A stretch of 64,000 nt of DNA from Falciphora oryzae (lineage: Eukaryota > Ascomycota > Sordariomycetes > Magnaporthales > Magnaporthaceae). Location: positions 14,201-78,200 of the forward strand of contig JNVV01000041.1 in NCBI GenBank assembly GCA_000733355.1, in the 5' to 3' direction. A program made the position numbers and the translations under genes. The notes beneath the pieces were generated by a model. It did not search any database. It was given only the letters and a program-made list of their open reading frames with translations, and was not told where the DNA came from. This document shows, piece after piece, positions 1 through 11,493 of this stretch (positions are counted from its first letter, which is position 1; each line of letters starts with the position of its first letter).

Positions 1-96
1 GCTTTTCGGGTATAGTGCTTTCGTTTGCTTTTTTATGGTTTTCTTTGGTTCGGTTCGTTTTTGGCTCGGTAGCGTTGCTTTTCCTCCTTTTTTTTT

Positions 97-1016
97 ATGC
101 GTTCCCTCCCTACCTTTTTAACCGCTTTAAAATCTAATAGTCTTTTTGTGCGAAATATTATGCGTGCCATTTTTTTAAACGGTGTGCCCCCTGTTTTTTA
201 CAGTTCGAAATACGCTTTCCGGCTATTTACTTGCGCTAGCCCGGTGCTTTCCCGCTATTTGTTTTATCGGGCGCATTGGGTTAATACGTGCTACGCTGTT
301 TCCTTTTGTCCGCTGCTACATTCGCATAGTGGCGTCGCCGCGTCGGGTACGCCCTTGCTAAACAGGAAAGAATTTAGCCCTAGTTTTTCCGTTTTAATTT
401 GGATTGCCACCGAATTGTGTGCTTTTGGTATCCTTTCGTGGTATTCGACCATTTTTTCCGTAAATAGGGGGTTATCCGCTAGGTACGCGGTCCTGTACCG
501 GTTCGCTCTTTTCGCTGTTGCCGTCGTGTTGGCCATTTTTAATTTCCATTCCATTGTTACGTTAGGGTTCTAACGCTTTGCGTGTTTGTGTTTGGATTTC
601 CAATCCTTTCCGTAGGGGACGGGTGCTCGTTTCGGTTTTGGCGCTGTTTCGGGCCGGTCCCATCGTATTATTTACTTTTTTTTCGCTTGTCCGCTTTGGG
701 GGTGGGGCCTTTTTTTTCGTTCTTTGTAGCCGAGTTTTTGGAGACGGTCCGCTACCTTCGCTGTTACTTCGTTGATGCGCTGCGTTATCCCGGTTTTTTC
801 CCATTTGTTTTCCGTGTTTATAACCCTTTCGTTTAAGTATAAGTTTAAAGGCGGCACGTGGGTTTCTGTTTCGAGGTGTGCTAGCGAGGTTGCTTTGTAA
901 GCTCTAGCCACCACTTTAAGACATGCTTTTTGTTTTTTCGCCATCTCCTTGGCTGCGCCCCGGGGCCGACCTCGGGGTTTCGTTGGTAGGTGGTAGGCTG
1001 CCGCTCCATAGGCCAA
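97..1016 (-). pseudogene. Tad1-type LINE retrotransposon relic (C-terminal part)
   Basis: This is the decayed end of a non-LTR retrotransposon polyprotein, which would make cDNA at the target site. Reading the minus strand, 1016-672 holds AYGAAAYH followed by a long stretch with LETETHVPPLNLYLNER, which I recognise as the linker between reverse transcriptase and RNase H in fungal Tad1-like LINEs. Next, 554-291 reads ESRIPKAHNS-like sequence, then IQIKTEKLGLNSFLFSKGVP and CECSSGQKET. This matches the C-terminal cysteine-rich motif of the same family (QLRTGKIGL..., C.CG..ET). Frames change and stops occur throughout, so it is dead. The plus strand is T- and G-rich, as expected if cytosines of that strand were converted. 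The reverse transcriptase core is not present. Confidence 0.7.
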
Positions 1017-1553
1017 AAATGCCGGAATTTAAAATCGCACTTTTTACCCAAAAGCTAACGTACGAAGCTCTATTCGCAAACCTCCGGGCAGCATTATAAG
1101 TAACGATAAATCGTACGAGTAGGACCTAATTCCTGTTGGAAAAAGGACCGCACGACGCTAATTATACGAACCGATGGTACTATAACAACAATAAACCCCG
1201 AACGGGCTAAAGCGGCAACTTCCGGACAGGCGGCGGCGGCAACTACCAGCTAAATAGCAACTTCCAATATCGCACGAAACTACGCTGCTATATATATAAA
1301 AAAAAAGGATGCTGGTTAACGAAGCACTTACGCAAAAAACAAAAAGGTGCGAAATAACGGTACCTCCAAACGTGCGAAAACTTAGGCGACGAAAAAAATA
1401 ACTTCGAAATATTCCTCCAAAACTACGAAGGTTTACTACTATCATACGATAAAAAGAAAAATGAACAAATTTAAGCACCATTGGTGCAATACTTTTAGGA
1501 TTATATTTATTTCTGTCGTATAACTAGCGAGGACATTTATAAAGCCAGCTCGA
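1017..1553. other. AT-rich stretch without recognisable gene
   Basis: The stretch is heavily decayed. Its start may be the upstream part of the LINE linker on the minus strand. I see no other coding, RNA or repeat signal. Confidence 0.4.
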
Positions 1554-2011
1554 TGTTACGACCACACCACAACGCGTGGGGACGACGCATGGGGACAGGA
1601 GGGCTGGGACCAAACCCCAGCGCGAAGCCTCAACCCCGCAATCAGGGGAGGTGGAGTCACGTGACACCAACCGGCGATAAATACGATATGTCGGGCTTAA
1701 ACATATCACTCCTAGCCAAAATGATATGTTAGATCGGGGGTGATTACAATATATCACACCAAGTAGGCATCACGCCAAAACTGGCTGGAAATAGGTCGTG
1801 TATATAAAAAGAAGGTTCTCCAGCAGGTAAATAGCTATTAACTAAGGCATCGGCATCAGTCAACCTAAGTTAGCTCCAAAATACCCCCTTGGGCAAGCAA
1901 TCTAAGCTTCTGTCACCAGTTTCCCGGTTCCCCTAAAGCAACCCCTGTCAAGTGTACTGTTCAGCACCCTCTCTAGGTGTCCTACCCTAGGAGCAGAGCC
2001 TGATTGTAACA
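1554..2011 (+). repeat. Solo LTR-like sequence (458 bp)
   Basis: It begins TGTTAC and ends GTAACA, a perfect 6-bp terminal inverted repeat. It contains a TATA box (TATATAAAAA near 1799), as an LTR promoter would. No 5-bp target duplication is found: the left flank is CTCGA and the right flank GCGAG. The right flank starts abruptly inside a gypsy gag relic of opposite orientation. It is therefore probably the product of recombination or truncation, not a simple solo LTR. Confidence 0.55.
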
Positions 2012-2644
2012 GCGAGTTCCTTATCCGTTAAGGGCTTTCGTGCAGTAGCGACGGTTGATGGTTGTTAATAGTTATCGTTCGATTCCGAATTTGATAGTTT
2101 AAAGATTTGTAGTTCGCTTGGAGCTTTTGAGGTAAAGTTAGCGATTTTAGCTTTTTTAGCTTGTAGCTGTTTTTTTTGTTCGTTCGTTGCAGGGCGTTTA
2201 AAAATGGATTTGGCACCGGCCGTTTTTGCTGGTGTAGGAGGGAGTTCCTTGCCGTTGGTGTCCTTTTTGGCGTAGTATTTTAACGTATAGTGCCTTTTTT
2301 TCCGCAGCGTTAGCAGTTAGCTTTAGCTAACTTTCGTACGTTGATATTGCGTTATTCGATTTTTTCGAATGCCAATTTGGTGGTAATCCAAATGTTATTC
2401 TTTTTATCGGCGGCCTTTTTATCGTTAGCCTTTTTTCCAGAACGGGAGTTTAAAGATGGATTTAGGTTTTTGTTTTTGAAGCTTTTGCCGCGGCGACGGC
2501 CCGCGTTCGAACGCTTTTGATTTAAAGCGGGCTCGTTTTTTCCCTTTTCCTTTTGGCCCGTTTTTTGCATTAAAGCTTTAATGGAGGCTTTATTCGCGAG
2601 CTTTTGCTTGTAAGTAATCCTTGCTTTTTGGAAGGTTTTAAGAA
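2012..2644 (-). pseudogene. Gypsy gag fragment, paralogue of element A
   Basis: The minus strand repeats the gag C-terminus found at 12976-13590 of element A, with many transitions. The order is a lysine/serine-rich stretch, a CX2CX4HX4C zinc knuckle read as C*RCGKKGHYTLKYY with the last cysteine changed to tyrosine, then a PPTPAKTAG tail. The zinc knuckle would bind genomic RNA. The fragment is bounded on both sides by LTR-like sequences of other types and has no pol, so it is a residue of rearrangement. Stops and the Cys-to-Tyr change fit RIP-type decay. Confidence 0.7.
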
Positions 2645-2921
2645 TGTAAGGAGGCACGTCGCGATAGAGAGGGTCGCCACAGAGGAGGGTCTCAGCCTCC
2701 CTGGTGGGGCTGCGCCCTGTGGAGGCCTGAGACACCCAGGCACGTGACGGGGCCCAAGGGGCCATGCTATTTAGGCGGCTTGGTTGAGGCAATCCGACGA
2801 TTGCTATAACCAAGCTGAAGTTGTCGTATCTACCTTATAGCAATATAGGACTTCTACCCTCTGATTACCGTTTAGTATTATCGTGATTACCTCGTACAGG
2901 CCTTCGGCTTACCCCGTGACA
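2645..2921 (+). repeat. LTR-like sequence (277 bp)
   Basis: It starts TGTAAGGAGG and ends CCCCGTGACA. There is no matching 5-bp duplication (AAGAA on the left, TTTTT on the right). It lies 44 bp before the start codon of the gag-like ORF at 2966, so it may be that element's 5' LTR. Its orientation is uncertain. Confidence 0.4.
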
Positions 2922-2965
2922 TTTTTTAGCTTTTACACCCTTTTTGGGAATACGAGCCGATCACC

Positions 2966-4012
2966 ATGGTCCAAGACGGTTAATCGGACGCGACACCCGG
3001 AGAGCCAGCCCCGACGGGGTCACGCCCTCCGGCGACGACGGCAATGAGGCTTATAACGCGCTTACAGACGGCACGTCGTGAGCCGGCACCCCCGCCCGCC
3101 GAAACCGCGTCCAACCAACTCGAGCAGGACCTACGAGACTTTATACAGGAAGGGGGCAGTGTAACAAGGGGTCAAAGACGGCTTGGAGAAGGATCTCTAT
3201 ATTGTAAATAATCTTTCTATGGGCTCAAGAGATGCTTGAGGAAGAAGGAATCTTTCATGGAGGACATAGGAGATGGCAGGGTTTATATAAACCACCCTGT
3301 AATCCGTGCGAAGTATTAAGTACATGATTTACACTGCCCCTCCGGCCTTCGGCCTTTGGGCCTCGGGGCCGTTGGGCACCTATACCGGTTCCCGGACCTT
3401 CTGTAGGGCCGATTAGGTGAGTCCACAGGTTCTTCCGTGTGACAGGCAGCGGCGCCTTCCGCGACTTCCTAAATCGCGTTAGCCGCCATTCGCAAAAGCG
3501 AACCCGACCCGCTAGTCGGGCTTCCGCCCTTACCGACGACCCCGATTTCGAAAAAGACGTCGATTACGTACACGAGGACCGACGTAATTTCGTTGGTTGT
3601 TGCAAAGAGGAGCCCCCGCGCAAAAGATACGGTCCCCCGAAACCCGAGCATAGGGAAGGACGGTATTAGAAACACCGATAAAAGGAGTTGACGATGCGAG
3701 GAGCCCGATTTTTAAAGCGCGACGAACCCCGATCCCGTAGCCTTTCCAGCTACGGATCCAGGGACATTTCCCGCAATTTACGATTTTTTTATTACACGTA
3801 CCGCATAAGGTCGGATTAGTCGCGCGCTTTAATTCGACGTTCCGAGTTTTTCGGACTGGACGACCGCCGCTTTACAAGGGAATACCGCGACGGAAGCACG
3901 GCTTAAATGATGGAACTTTTTCGAGAGATTTTGTTATCCAGATCCCGAGATTACGCCCCTATACCACGTTATAACAAACCCCCGAAATTAGTCTCAGTGA
4001 CTCAAACGTGAT
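2966..4012 (+). pseudogene. Gag-like ORF relic, split by a solo LTR
   Basis: From the ATG at 2966 a frame runs MVQDG-stop-SDATPGEP and on into NQLEQDLRDFIQEGG. It is interrupted by the solo LTR at 3160-3444, then continues in frame as GSGAFRDFLNRVSRHSQKR with only one copy of the 5-bp target duplication counted. Beyond it are RNFVGCCKEEPPRKRYGPPK and a decaying tail ending near 4012. The charged, low-complexity composition and position just after an LTR suggest a retrotransposon gag, but I cannot name the family and no pol follows. Several stops are present. Confidence 0.4.
3160..3444 (-). repeat. Solo LTR of the element A family, TSD GGCAG
   Basis: This 285-bp sequence, TGTAAC...GTGACA, is the same length as both LTRs of element A and nearly the same sequence. 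The flanks are GGCAG at 3155-3159 and GGCAG at 3445-3449, a perfect target-site duplication. It is therefore an insertion that lost its interior by LTR-LTR recombination. Confidence 0.9.
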
Positions 4013-4432
4013 GACAAAAATGGAGCCGCCTCAACCCGTGGCTAATTGTGGCTCCGCCAGGTCGCTTAGTCTTCGCTTAGTCTGTGCGCATGTATTTATA
4101 GGGCGGCCATCTTTATAAAAATCACGTTTGAAGCAACATGGTAATTTTTTCGAAGCTCTAGCACACACTCCCATACAAATTAAAAAAATCTATTTTAAAC
4201 ATTTGTGAATACTTTTATCGCCGCATTTCGCGGGCCAAAATAAACCAATGGCGGAAGGTTAAAATTGCTCCAGCTTTCGTATGGTATTTTCCTATTTTTT
4301 TTTCAATCGCCGGAAAACGCATACTAACTTCAAACGGAAAAATAAAGCTCTAGGACACAATTCGGGAATAAATAGCTTCGTTCCCGATACCCCATAGCTA
4401 ATTAGCTACAAAAGCCGGCATTTATCCCAAAC

Positions 4433-5875
4433 TTGCTAGGGGGTATCTTTAGGCCCATACCAAAGGCCAAATATATGCAACAAGCTCTTAAAGCAATTAG
4501 CAACTGCCGCGACCTAGCCCAGGGGCAATATCAAAAAGTTCCTTTCCGAAATATCATCCTTAATATCTACAACTATACGTCAAGCCCGGAAAATTCCGAC
4601 GTCCAGCATAAATTCGTAGCGTCCATTACAAATTCCCTTTTAAACCAGGGTCGGAAGGGTCAAACCGGACGGCGTAAACCGAAAAACGAACAGGTTAAAT
4701 GCATTCAACGCATTGTATACCAGCTCGGAAACACTATTCTCATCGCCAAAACAGGATACGGCAAAAGCATTATGTTCCAAACAGTATCTATTATCCGAAA
4801 CAAACATATCACCGTTTAACTTATTCCATTAAACAAACTGGGAGAAGAACAGGCCCGAACCGTCGCTGGATTCCCGTAGGCTGGCCCTTTATTACTTAAC
4901 CATTTAACACGCCAGGTAAAAATCTCAATAACAAACTAATTTATATAAATAAAGTAAGTACTTAAATTAACTATAAAAACAGGACGACAACATTTGGGAT
5001 CCCGCCAATCCAGCAGGATATACACATATTATTTTTGGACCAAAGCAAACCACAAGTTACCGGTTCCTTCAACTTTTTCGCAACCCCCTATTTAGCAGCC
5101 GAATTGCTTTTATTACTATCGACGAGCTTTACACTATCTACTAATGGAAAAATTTCCGCACGTTTTATCCTAATTTTTATATTATCCGTTCCGCTATCCC
5201 CAAATCTATTCCTTTATTCAGATGCATAGCAACCCTTACGGAAAATGCCGAAAAGTTCGTCCTTACCTACGCGGGATTTAGGTTTTTCAGGCCAAATAAA
5301 AACCAGCTACAAATTATTCGCATATTTGTGGATAGACCGGAGATTTTTTTCGTGGTCCAATGCATTATTAGATAAAAAAAATAAAGCGATTACCGTCGCT
5401 TTTTTTTTTTAGTAAAAAACGTCCGACCCGGCTTTACCCCTTTATTTATTCCCAAAACCATTATTTATATAAACGTACGCGCAGCCCTCGTTAAAGCTTG
5501 CTATGCCCTTCTCTCACACCTGCAAACCCAAAGGGTAAATAATGCAACTGCTAGTCGCACCATTGTTATTTACCATTCCCTTACACCGACCATCGACCAA
5601 TAAAGCATTTTTAACACGTTTCGTTAAATGGATTTTCCTATCCGTATTATTTTATGTATTGTATCACTTGGAATGGGTATAAATATACCAGATGTGGCGC
5701 GTGTAGTGCAATTTAAACCATTTCTATCATAGGATGTTAGGGATTTTATTTAGCGGTTCGGTTAGGCGTGCCGTTCCGGTGTGGGGTACGGTAGAGGTTA
5801 TTTTTTCGCCCCTTATTAGTATTTCGACCTAATGGGCATAAACGAGAAAAAACCTACGAAAAAAAAGGGCCGGCA
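4433..5875 (+). pseudogene. RecQ-like superfamily 2 DNA helicase relic
   Basis: Across shifting frames the helicase motifs can be followed in order. They are Q-like region and motif I, LIAKTGYGKS (about 4741-4770); motif Ia, VLIPLNKLGEEQAR; motif II, TIDELYTIY (near 5118); motif III, IATLTENAEKFVL; motif V, SLGMGINIPDVARVVQF (about 5670-5720); and motif VI, RFG*ACRSGVGYGRG. The ATP-binding lysine and a DE box are visible. Many stops and frame changes make it non-functional. Similar RecQ-like genes occur as telomere-linked helicases in fungi and in repeat-associated multicopy families; which applies here cannot be told from the window. Motif identification is firm, exact ends are not. Confidence 0.65.
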
Positions 5876-8800
5876 AAATTAACCTTACGCACCCGCTACC
5901 CTAAGCACATTACGCTTAAAAATAGGAGCGGAGGACATTGCTTTAAATGCTTCCAACGAATCGGGCTATTTTGCGGCACATTTTATACCATTTGACGTTA
6001 AAAAAGCAGTTGCTGGCGGGCAGTTTGTGTTAGCAAGCTAAAATGATGTGAACTTTACGCTCGGCATCTTCTTAGGGAGCATCCCCCTGCCATAAATACG
6101 CGAAAATATTACGCACCAAGCCAGATTTCGAAACGAGCACCCCGATATGTACAGCTTTATTAACGCCTTTTGTTTTCGAAAAGAAAGCCTTCGTTAGCTG
6201 CAGGAACCGGATGTTTTTGTTGTGCCCCCAAAGCAGTGCTGCAACGCCTATTCCTACAAACTAGGAACTTTCGAAATTTTCCCTAAACTGGAAACGCTTC
6301 CAGTTAAAATCCGGAAAAATACAAAGCTTTGGTTTATACGCGAGGAATTAATAGAAATTTTATCGCGCATTGCCAATAACAAATTATACTATTGCCTAAC
6401 CCGACCATATTCGTTACCTGGTTCGTTTTTAATGGAAAACGCTATAACTAACTATTTCGTTAAAGCTATTAACGCAAAAAACGGCATATTCGACTTGCGA
6501 AGCATATGTTCAGTAGCATAAAAGGTTAGAAACTAGGAATGGCATTAATGGTTAGAAACAAAAAGCGAGTTATTATAACGAGAAATAAAGGATATACTAC
6601 GCCGGGGTATTGCGGTATACCAGGAACATCGATGCCGATTTAACGCGAAAGTGAACCAGCATTAACAAACGGGAACGCAGCCGATAAGCTCGCAGCCGAC
6701 AAGCTCGCAGCCGACAAGCTCGCAGCCGACAAGCTCGCAGCCGACAAACTCGCGACTTGCAGAAAGCGCCAGCTAGAAAGCGAGCTACCAACTATCGGGA
6801 ACATATGCATCCTCGTTCTAAGCAAAAAAAGCCAAAAGGTTATAATAAACGGTGTCACGGTTTGGCAGTAGGAGCTTCCACCTACTTGCTACTAAAAGAA
6901 CAATTAAACTAAAGTCGAAACTTTGGCTTAATTGGAAGCTCAAATACCCTCTGTAAAGCAAGGCTGCACGAAAGGGCACGCCACGCTATAACAAACGGCT
7001 GGATCGTGCATTTTGCAAGGGGTTCGGATCGAACCGAGTAAGTTTAAGTAAATTTTGGTTAATGGCGGGACTATAACCCAATCGTAATATACGGCCAGGA
7101 AAGGGGAAATAGGTTACAGATTTAATACCGAGGTTACCGGGTTACAACTGTCTTCGGGTACAGCGCCGTAAATGTTTGCAAGTAGGAAATGCATCGGGTA
7201 TTTCCACCGGAGTTTTTTTTCGCGGCAATAAAATGCTATTGGTCCTTTTAACAGCACCTCGCGTAAAATATTATTTAAAGATTAGCCTTTATTACCGCAT
7301 TTACATCTACTATAATCGTGATAATTCGAAACATCCCAAACCGTGTTATATCGTTTAATTAAGCATATTCTACTATTAAAGTCTAACTTTAAACTTAACG
7401 CTAGCGCATATTTTAAATCACCCTGCATTTTTTTCCGTATCGTCGTTACTGTTTATGCTTCCAAACGGATATTCCCGTTCCCTTTTCCGGCCGATAATTG
7501 CTAAGCTTTCCTCCTTTATAGCACGCGGCAAATCCCGCTGGTTATGTACATTAGCCGGTTTTATTATAGCCTAGTTAAAATTATTTAGTTTGCTCCCAAA
7601 CAGGCTTACAAAGCTTTGTTTAAATACCGGCGGCGTATCGAATATTTCGTTTTGGTTAATTTGGTCGGAACAGCTTCCCCACCCGTTTTTATATAACACG
7701 CACGCCCATTAAGCCGCGTTTGTTTTAGTTGCCGCAACCGTGTATACCGTATTTTTGTACGTACTAAACTTGGATTCGAACGTAGCCCGTAAAGTTGCTG
7801 CGATAGGACCAAAGGCAGCACATTGTTAAAAAGTTATCCACATGTTGTGCGTGGAATTGCGGTTGCTTTTAATGTTTGCAAAGAACCCCCTGTTCGTATG
7901 TTCTATAGCTTAATCGATTGCTTTAAAGCCCTTTCCAACGGTAATGCAACGGATTAATCCAAATCGAAGGATAGCGGTACGTAACGGCTCGTCCGTAATT
8001 TTTAGGCGTATAAGCCAGGTCAGGTAAAACATTTATGGCCTGTAGTTTTTAGCCCCTTTGCACCCGTAAAAAAACAAGGTAAGCATAAGCATGTATTAGC
8101 GAAAGACGCCGTAATTTCCAGCGCGAACAGTTTTATCGATTACCTAAAGCAGCTTAATAACGGCAAAATATTTGCATTAGGAGCGGAAAGAAACGTTAAC
8201 ATTTTTTTTATCGGCATAAATGCCGGTATTAGCAGCGTATCCAAACGCCTTTTGCCTAATTTGGCTATATATATAATTGATATCGTTTGTAAATGCTTCG
8301 GCTAACACCTTTTATATAACAAACGGGGTTATATTATCAAGTTCGTAAAGTAGCCCTGTTTATCGCAATTAGTATATTACTATAGCTAAAACTCGGGCGC
8401 GGTATACGTTTTAAAGTAGCCGGATGGCGTAGTAATATTCCGGCATAAATACGGATAGTTTTTGCGTTCGCTTTAACCTTTTAACGTCCATTCGTACCAA
8501 AGGTTCAAACTCTTTCCAAATGTAGTTAATAAAGTTAAGTTTGATATGGAAAAAGGTAGGGATTGGAAGGATCTATTACTTTCGATCGAATAGTTGGCTG
8601 GCTTCCAATTGGGCAAATTGGATATACTAAATAAAAAAGATTGTTTTTTGGTCGCCGTAAACAAGTACCAAATTTTCGTTATAGTTAAATCTAAGGTTCC
8701 CAGGTCGAAATCCTAATAGCTATTAGAAAAGCTGCTCGTGGATGCGGATAACCCCGTTTAATTCACCTTCGTTTTTTATAATAGCCGGGGTTTGGATAAT

Positions 8801-9027
8801 ATAAAAAGCTGGGGTTTGTATACGAAAAACTTATGGGAAAGGAAATTCCGGAAAGTTTAAAATTAAAAGCGTAAACTCGTCGCTTTTTAAAGCGCCAAAG
8901 GCTAAAATTCCGCCGAACAGATAGTGGAAAACCTGGTGGCGGAAAAGGAATTATGCACATTATGGTTCGGTAGCAGAAAGGTTCGACATATACATCTTTC
9001 GAAGCTATTACTTTTTAAACGGTATAA
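5876..9027 (+). pseudogene. Decayed sequence downstream of the helicase
   Basis: Scraps of frame persist. One is 6222-6521, with PVKIRKNTKLWFIREELIEIL. Another is 7176-7358, with ISTGVFFRGNKMLLVL, reminiscent of the region linked to RecQ-like helicases in fungal multicopy genes. A third is near 8540-8990, with FYNSRGLDNIKSWGLYTKN. I cannot assign a function. The right end is interrupted by element A, and the sequence resumes at 16012. Confidence 0.35.
6667..6752 (+). repeat. 15-bp tandem repeat (about 5 units)
   Basis: The unit CAGCCGACAAGCTCG repeats about five times with single changes. Its length is a multiple of three and in one frame encodes the pentapeptide TSSQP, so it probably arose inside a former coding region. 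Confidence 0.8.
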
Positions 9028-9032
9028 TAGCA
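9028..9032. other. Target-site duplication TAGCA (left) of element A
   Basis: The 5 bases match 16007-16011 exactly and flank the paired LTRs. Confidence 0.9.
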
Positions 9033-9317
9033 TGTAACAAGGGGTCAAAGACGGCTTGGAGAAGGATCTCTAGATTGCAGATAATCTTTCTATGGGCTCA
9101 AGAGATGCTTGAGGAAGAAGGAATCTTTCCTGGAGGACATAGGAGATGGCAGGGTTTATATAAACCACCCTGTGATCCGTGCGAAGTATTGAATACATGA
9201 TTCACACTGCCTCTCCGGCTTTCGGCCTTTGGGCCTCGGGGCCGTTGGGCACCTATACCGGTTCCCGGACCTTCTGTGGGGCCGATTAGGTGAGTCCACA
9301 GGTTCTTCCGTGTGACA
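9033..9317 (-). repeat. 3' LTR of element A
   Basis: It is 285 bp, the same length as its partner. It contains the palindromic TATA region TTTATATAAA and the self-primer complement AGATAATCTTTCTATG on the plus strand. Confidence 0.93.
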
Positions 9318-9831
9318 CTATCCTCCTCTTCCTAGGGCGCGTCTCGAGACCTTTTAAAGCCCGCTTAAGGGATGCGGCTGTGCCTATATTATCTTGTGGC
9401 ACGCGGGGGTCCCTAAGCTTATCGGGGTTGAGCCGATAAAAGGCAACAACGTGTTGTTTAGATCCGTCGGTATCGAAGTGCTCCCAAAGTTCCCACGTCC
9501 AGTCCTTTTTTCGTAGGTAATCTTCCCATCGGACAAGGTAACGAACCTTCCCGCCTGTATCCATGGAATCCATAACCTTTTCTACAACGAAATCTCCTAT
9601 AACCGAAGGGGCCTCCCGCAGTACCTGGTCAGGGTCAGGTCGTGCCTGAATGCCAAAGCGGTAGGGTTCGATAAGGGACACGTGGAAAGCGTTATGGATT
9701 TTCCAGTTTTTAAGCAGGGCCAGTCGTACCGCCGTGGGAGAAATAACCTTAAGGATCCGGAAAGGCCCGAGCATTTTAGCATCGAGTTTTTTAGCGGGGC
9801 GACGGGTTTTTATATGCCGGGCGTTTAACAT
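9286..9831 (-). pseudogene. Integrase C-terminus with chromodomain (element A)
   Basis: This 181-residue frame begins with the GPY/F-like module (AKMLGPFRILKVISPTAVRL, then HNAFHVSLIEPY). It ends with a chromodomain, VEKVMDSMDTGGKVRYLVRW followed by EDYLRKKDWTWELWEHF, containing the expected aromatic residues. In this family the chromodomain is known to guide integration to marked chromatin. The frame is open to a stop at 9286-9288, which is inside the 3' LTR, so 32 nt of the coding region overlap the LTR and the polypurine tract is translated. It is separated from the integrase core by a stop near 9832. Confidence 0.85.
9318..9333 (-). other. Polypurine tract of element A
   Basis: On the minus strand AGGAAGAGGAGGATAG abuts the 3' LTR, the normal position for the plus-strand primer of an LTR element. 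Confidence 0.85.
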
Positions 9832-9834
9832 AAC

Positions 9835-10560
9835 GAACTATCCTTCGGTAAGGACCGGCGAAGGGCTTCTCTTTTTATCGGCCCAATGCTTTATTCGTTC
9901 CCGGGCTTTCTCGAAGTGTTGTTTGGCTTCTTCGTGCACCTGGGTCATCCAATGCCGGTAAAGTTGGCTTGCTGGATTGCGTACTCGTCCTGGGAAAGGG
10001 GGATTATTGGAAGCTAGGTGGTACCCGTAGTTGGCGAAAAAGGGAGTGATGGAGGTACTTGCCGAAAATATATTATTATAGGCAAATTCCGCCGTAGGTA
10101 ATAGCTCGACCCAGTTGGTCATTTCGTAATTTACGAAAGACCTAAGGTAGGCCTCCAGGCTTTGGTTAAGCCTTTCGGTTTATCCATCCGTTTGGGGATG
10201 GAAAGCAGTGCTTATTTTTGGCTTAATGCCTACCAAACGGAGGAAATTTTTCCATAAATAGCTCGTAAATCTGGAATCTTTATCAGAGATAATATCCAGA
10301 GGCACACCGTGTAATCGCCAGTATTTTTTGGCGAAGATGCGGATAAGGTCATCCGATTTCTTACCCTCGACTTTAAGGGGGACGAAATGCGCTATTTTAG
10401 TAAAGGGGTTTACCATTACCCAGATTAAATCGCACCCATCGCTTAAAGGGAGGTCCGTAATAAAGTCCATAGCCACCGTCTTCCAGGGCTGGTAATGCAG
10501 CTCCATGGGTTGTAGGGGTCCAAAGGGGGCATGCCTTAGGGCCTTATTGCGTTAGCACTT
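9835..10560 (-). pseudogene. Integrase core (element A)
   Basis: The minus strand reads WKTVAMDFITDLPLS (first catalytic Asp), then GVPLDIISDKDSRFTSYLW (second Asp), then ISTAFHPQTDG with the following Gln codon now a stop, and the acidic third position TERLN downstream. This is the D,D35E retroviral integrase core that joins cDNA to target DNA. Beyond it are WVELLPTAEFAYNN and the DNA-binding region that leads to the chromodomain frame. A zinc finger (HHCC) with Cys residues is faintly visible near 10550-10610. Stops at two Gln/Trp codons inactivate it. Confidence 0.85.
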
Positions 10561-10779
10561 TAAGCATCCCCTTACGTATTCCCGGACTTTTGCTTCGATA
10601 TTGGGCTACCAAAAGTGCCGAGTAATTAACTCGAAGGTTTTATCCATACCCATATATCCAGCGACTTTTGTGTCATATTCGGACTCGAGGACTTCCTTTT
10701 GCAGGGCCTCCGTTAGCACCTACAATTTTTCCTTATAATAAAAAAGGCCATCCTCTACTTTTTTACCCTTTTCGGGCTT

Positions 10780-11493
10780 TTAGAAGCGACCTTGGTATTC
10801 GGGATCCGATATACCAGCTTGCTTAACTTTGTTAGTAAATTCCGTAGCCCACTTTAGGATTGGAATACTGCAAAGCCGGCTTAGGGATAGGAGGAAAGAA
10901 GGTGCTTTTTGCGGCAAAGCTTTTTCCATAAGGTTATCTCCTTGTCCTTTTAGGGCCGAAATTTTTGCTGGGAAGTGTTTTTTTTGCAGGATCGTCGTAA
11001 TCGGCTGATCCTTACTCCCCCTTTTTTTAGGCTTGTATTGGGGTAATTTTAACAATATATCGGCCTTTTTATTTTGCTTTCCTAGCCGGTAGTTAATTAT
11101 AAACCAATAACCAGCTAGCTGTTGTGCCCATTTGGTTTGCTTTCGATTAAGGATTTTGGCCGTTAGGAAATATTCGAGGTTCCGGTGATCCGTATAAACC
11201 TTTATCCGGTGCTTTGCCCTTTTGAGGTAATGCTTCCATTTAGCGAAGCAATCGACGACCGCTAAAAGTTCCTTATCGTGGATTTCATAGTTGATTTCGG
11301 CGGGCGACATTTTGCGTGAATGGAAGGCAACGGGGTGTAGTTTATTGGTTTCGGGGTCCCTTTGGGATAATACCCCTTTAAAGGCAAAGTCCGAAGCGTT
11401 TATTTCAATTTGTGCTGGAAGAGATGGGTCGAAATGCCGGAGTATCGGAGGCGAAACGAAAGCGACTTTAAGAGCTTCGAAGGCCTGGTCCAT
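10780..11493 (-). pseudogene. RNase H domain (element A)
   Basis: The frame of 237 codons carries the Ty3/gypsy RNase H signature. It reads QIEINASDFAFKGVLSQRD (the usual T-D-A-S-D has become N-A-S-D), HPVAFHSRKMSPAEINYEIH, DKELLAVVDCFAKWKHYL and VYTDHRNLEYF, and ends in the family's low-homology tail. RNase H removes RNA from the RNA:DNA hybrid. The Asp-to-Asn change at the first catalytic position would cripple it. It lies directly after reverse transcriptase in the element. Confidence 0.85.

Noticed and set aside
97..573. Open frame of 158 codons on the plus strand
   Set aside because: It is the shadow of the LINE relic, whose minus-strand motifs are recognisable; T-rich composition creates a long Phe/Leu/Ser frame.
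1554..2011. LTR insertion with target duplication
   Set aside because: The flanks CTCGA and GCGAG do not match, so it is listed only as an LTR-like sequence.
6667..6752. Possible CRISPR-like array
   Set aside because: Units are contiguous 15-bp repeats without spacers in a fungal sequence; it is a plain tandem repeat.
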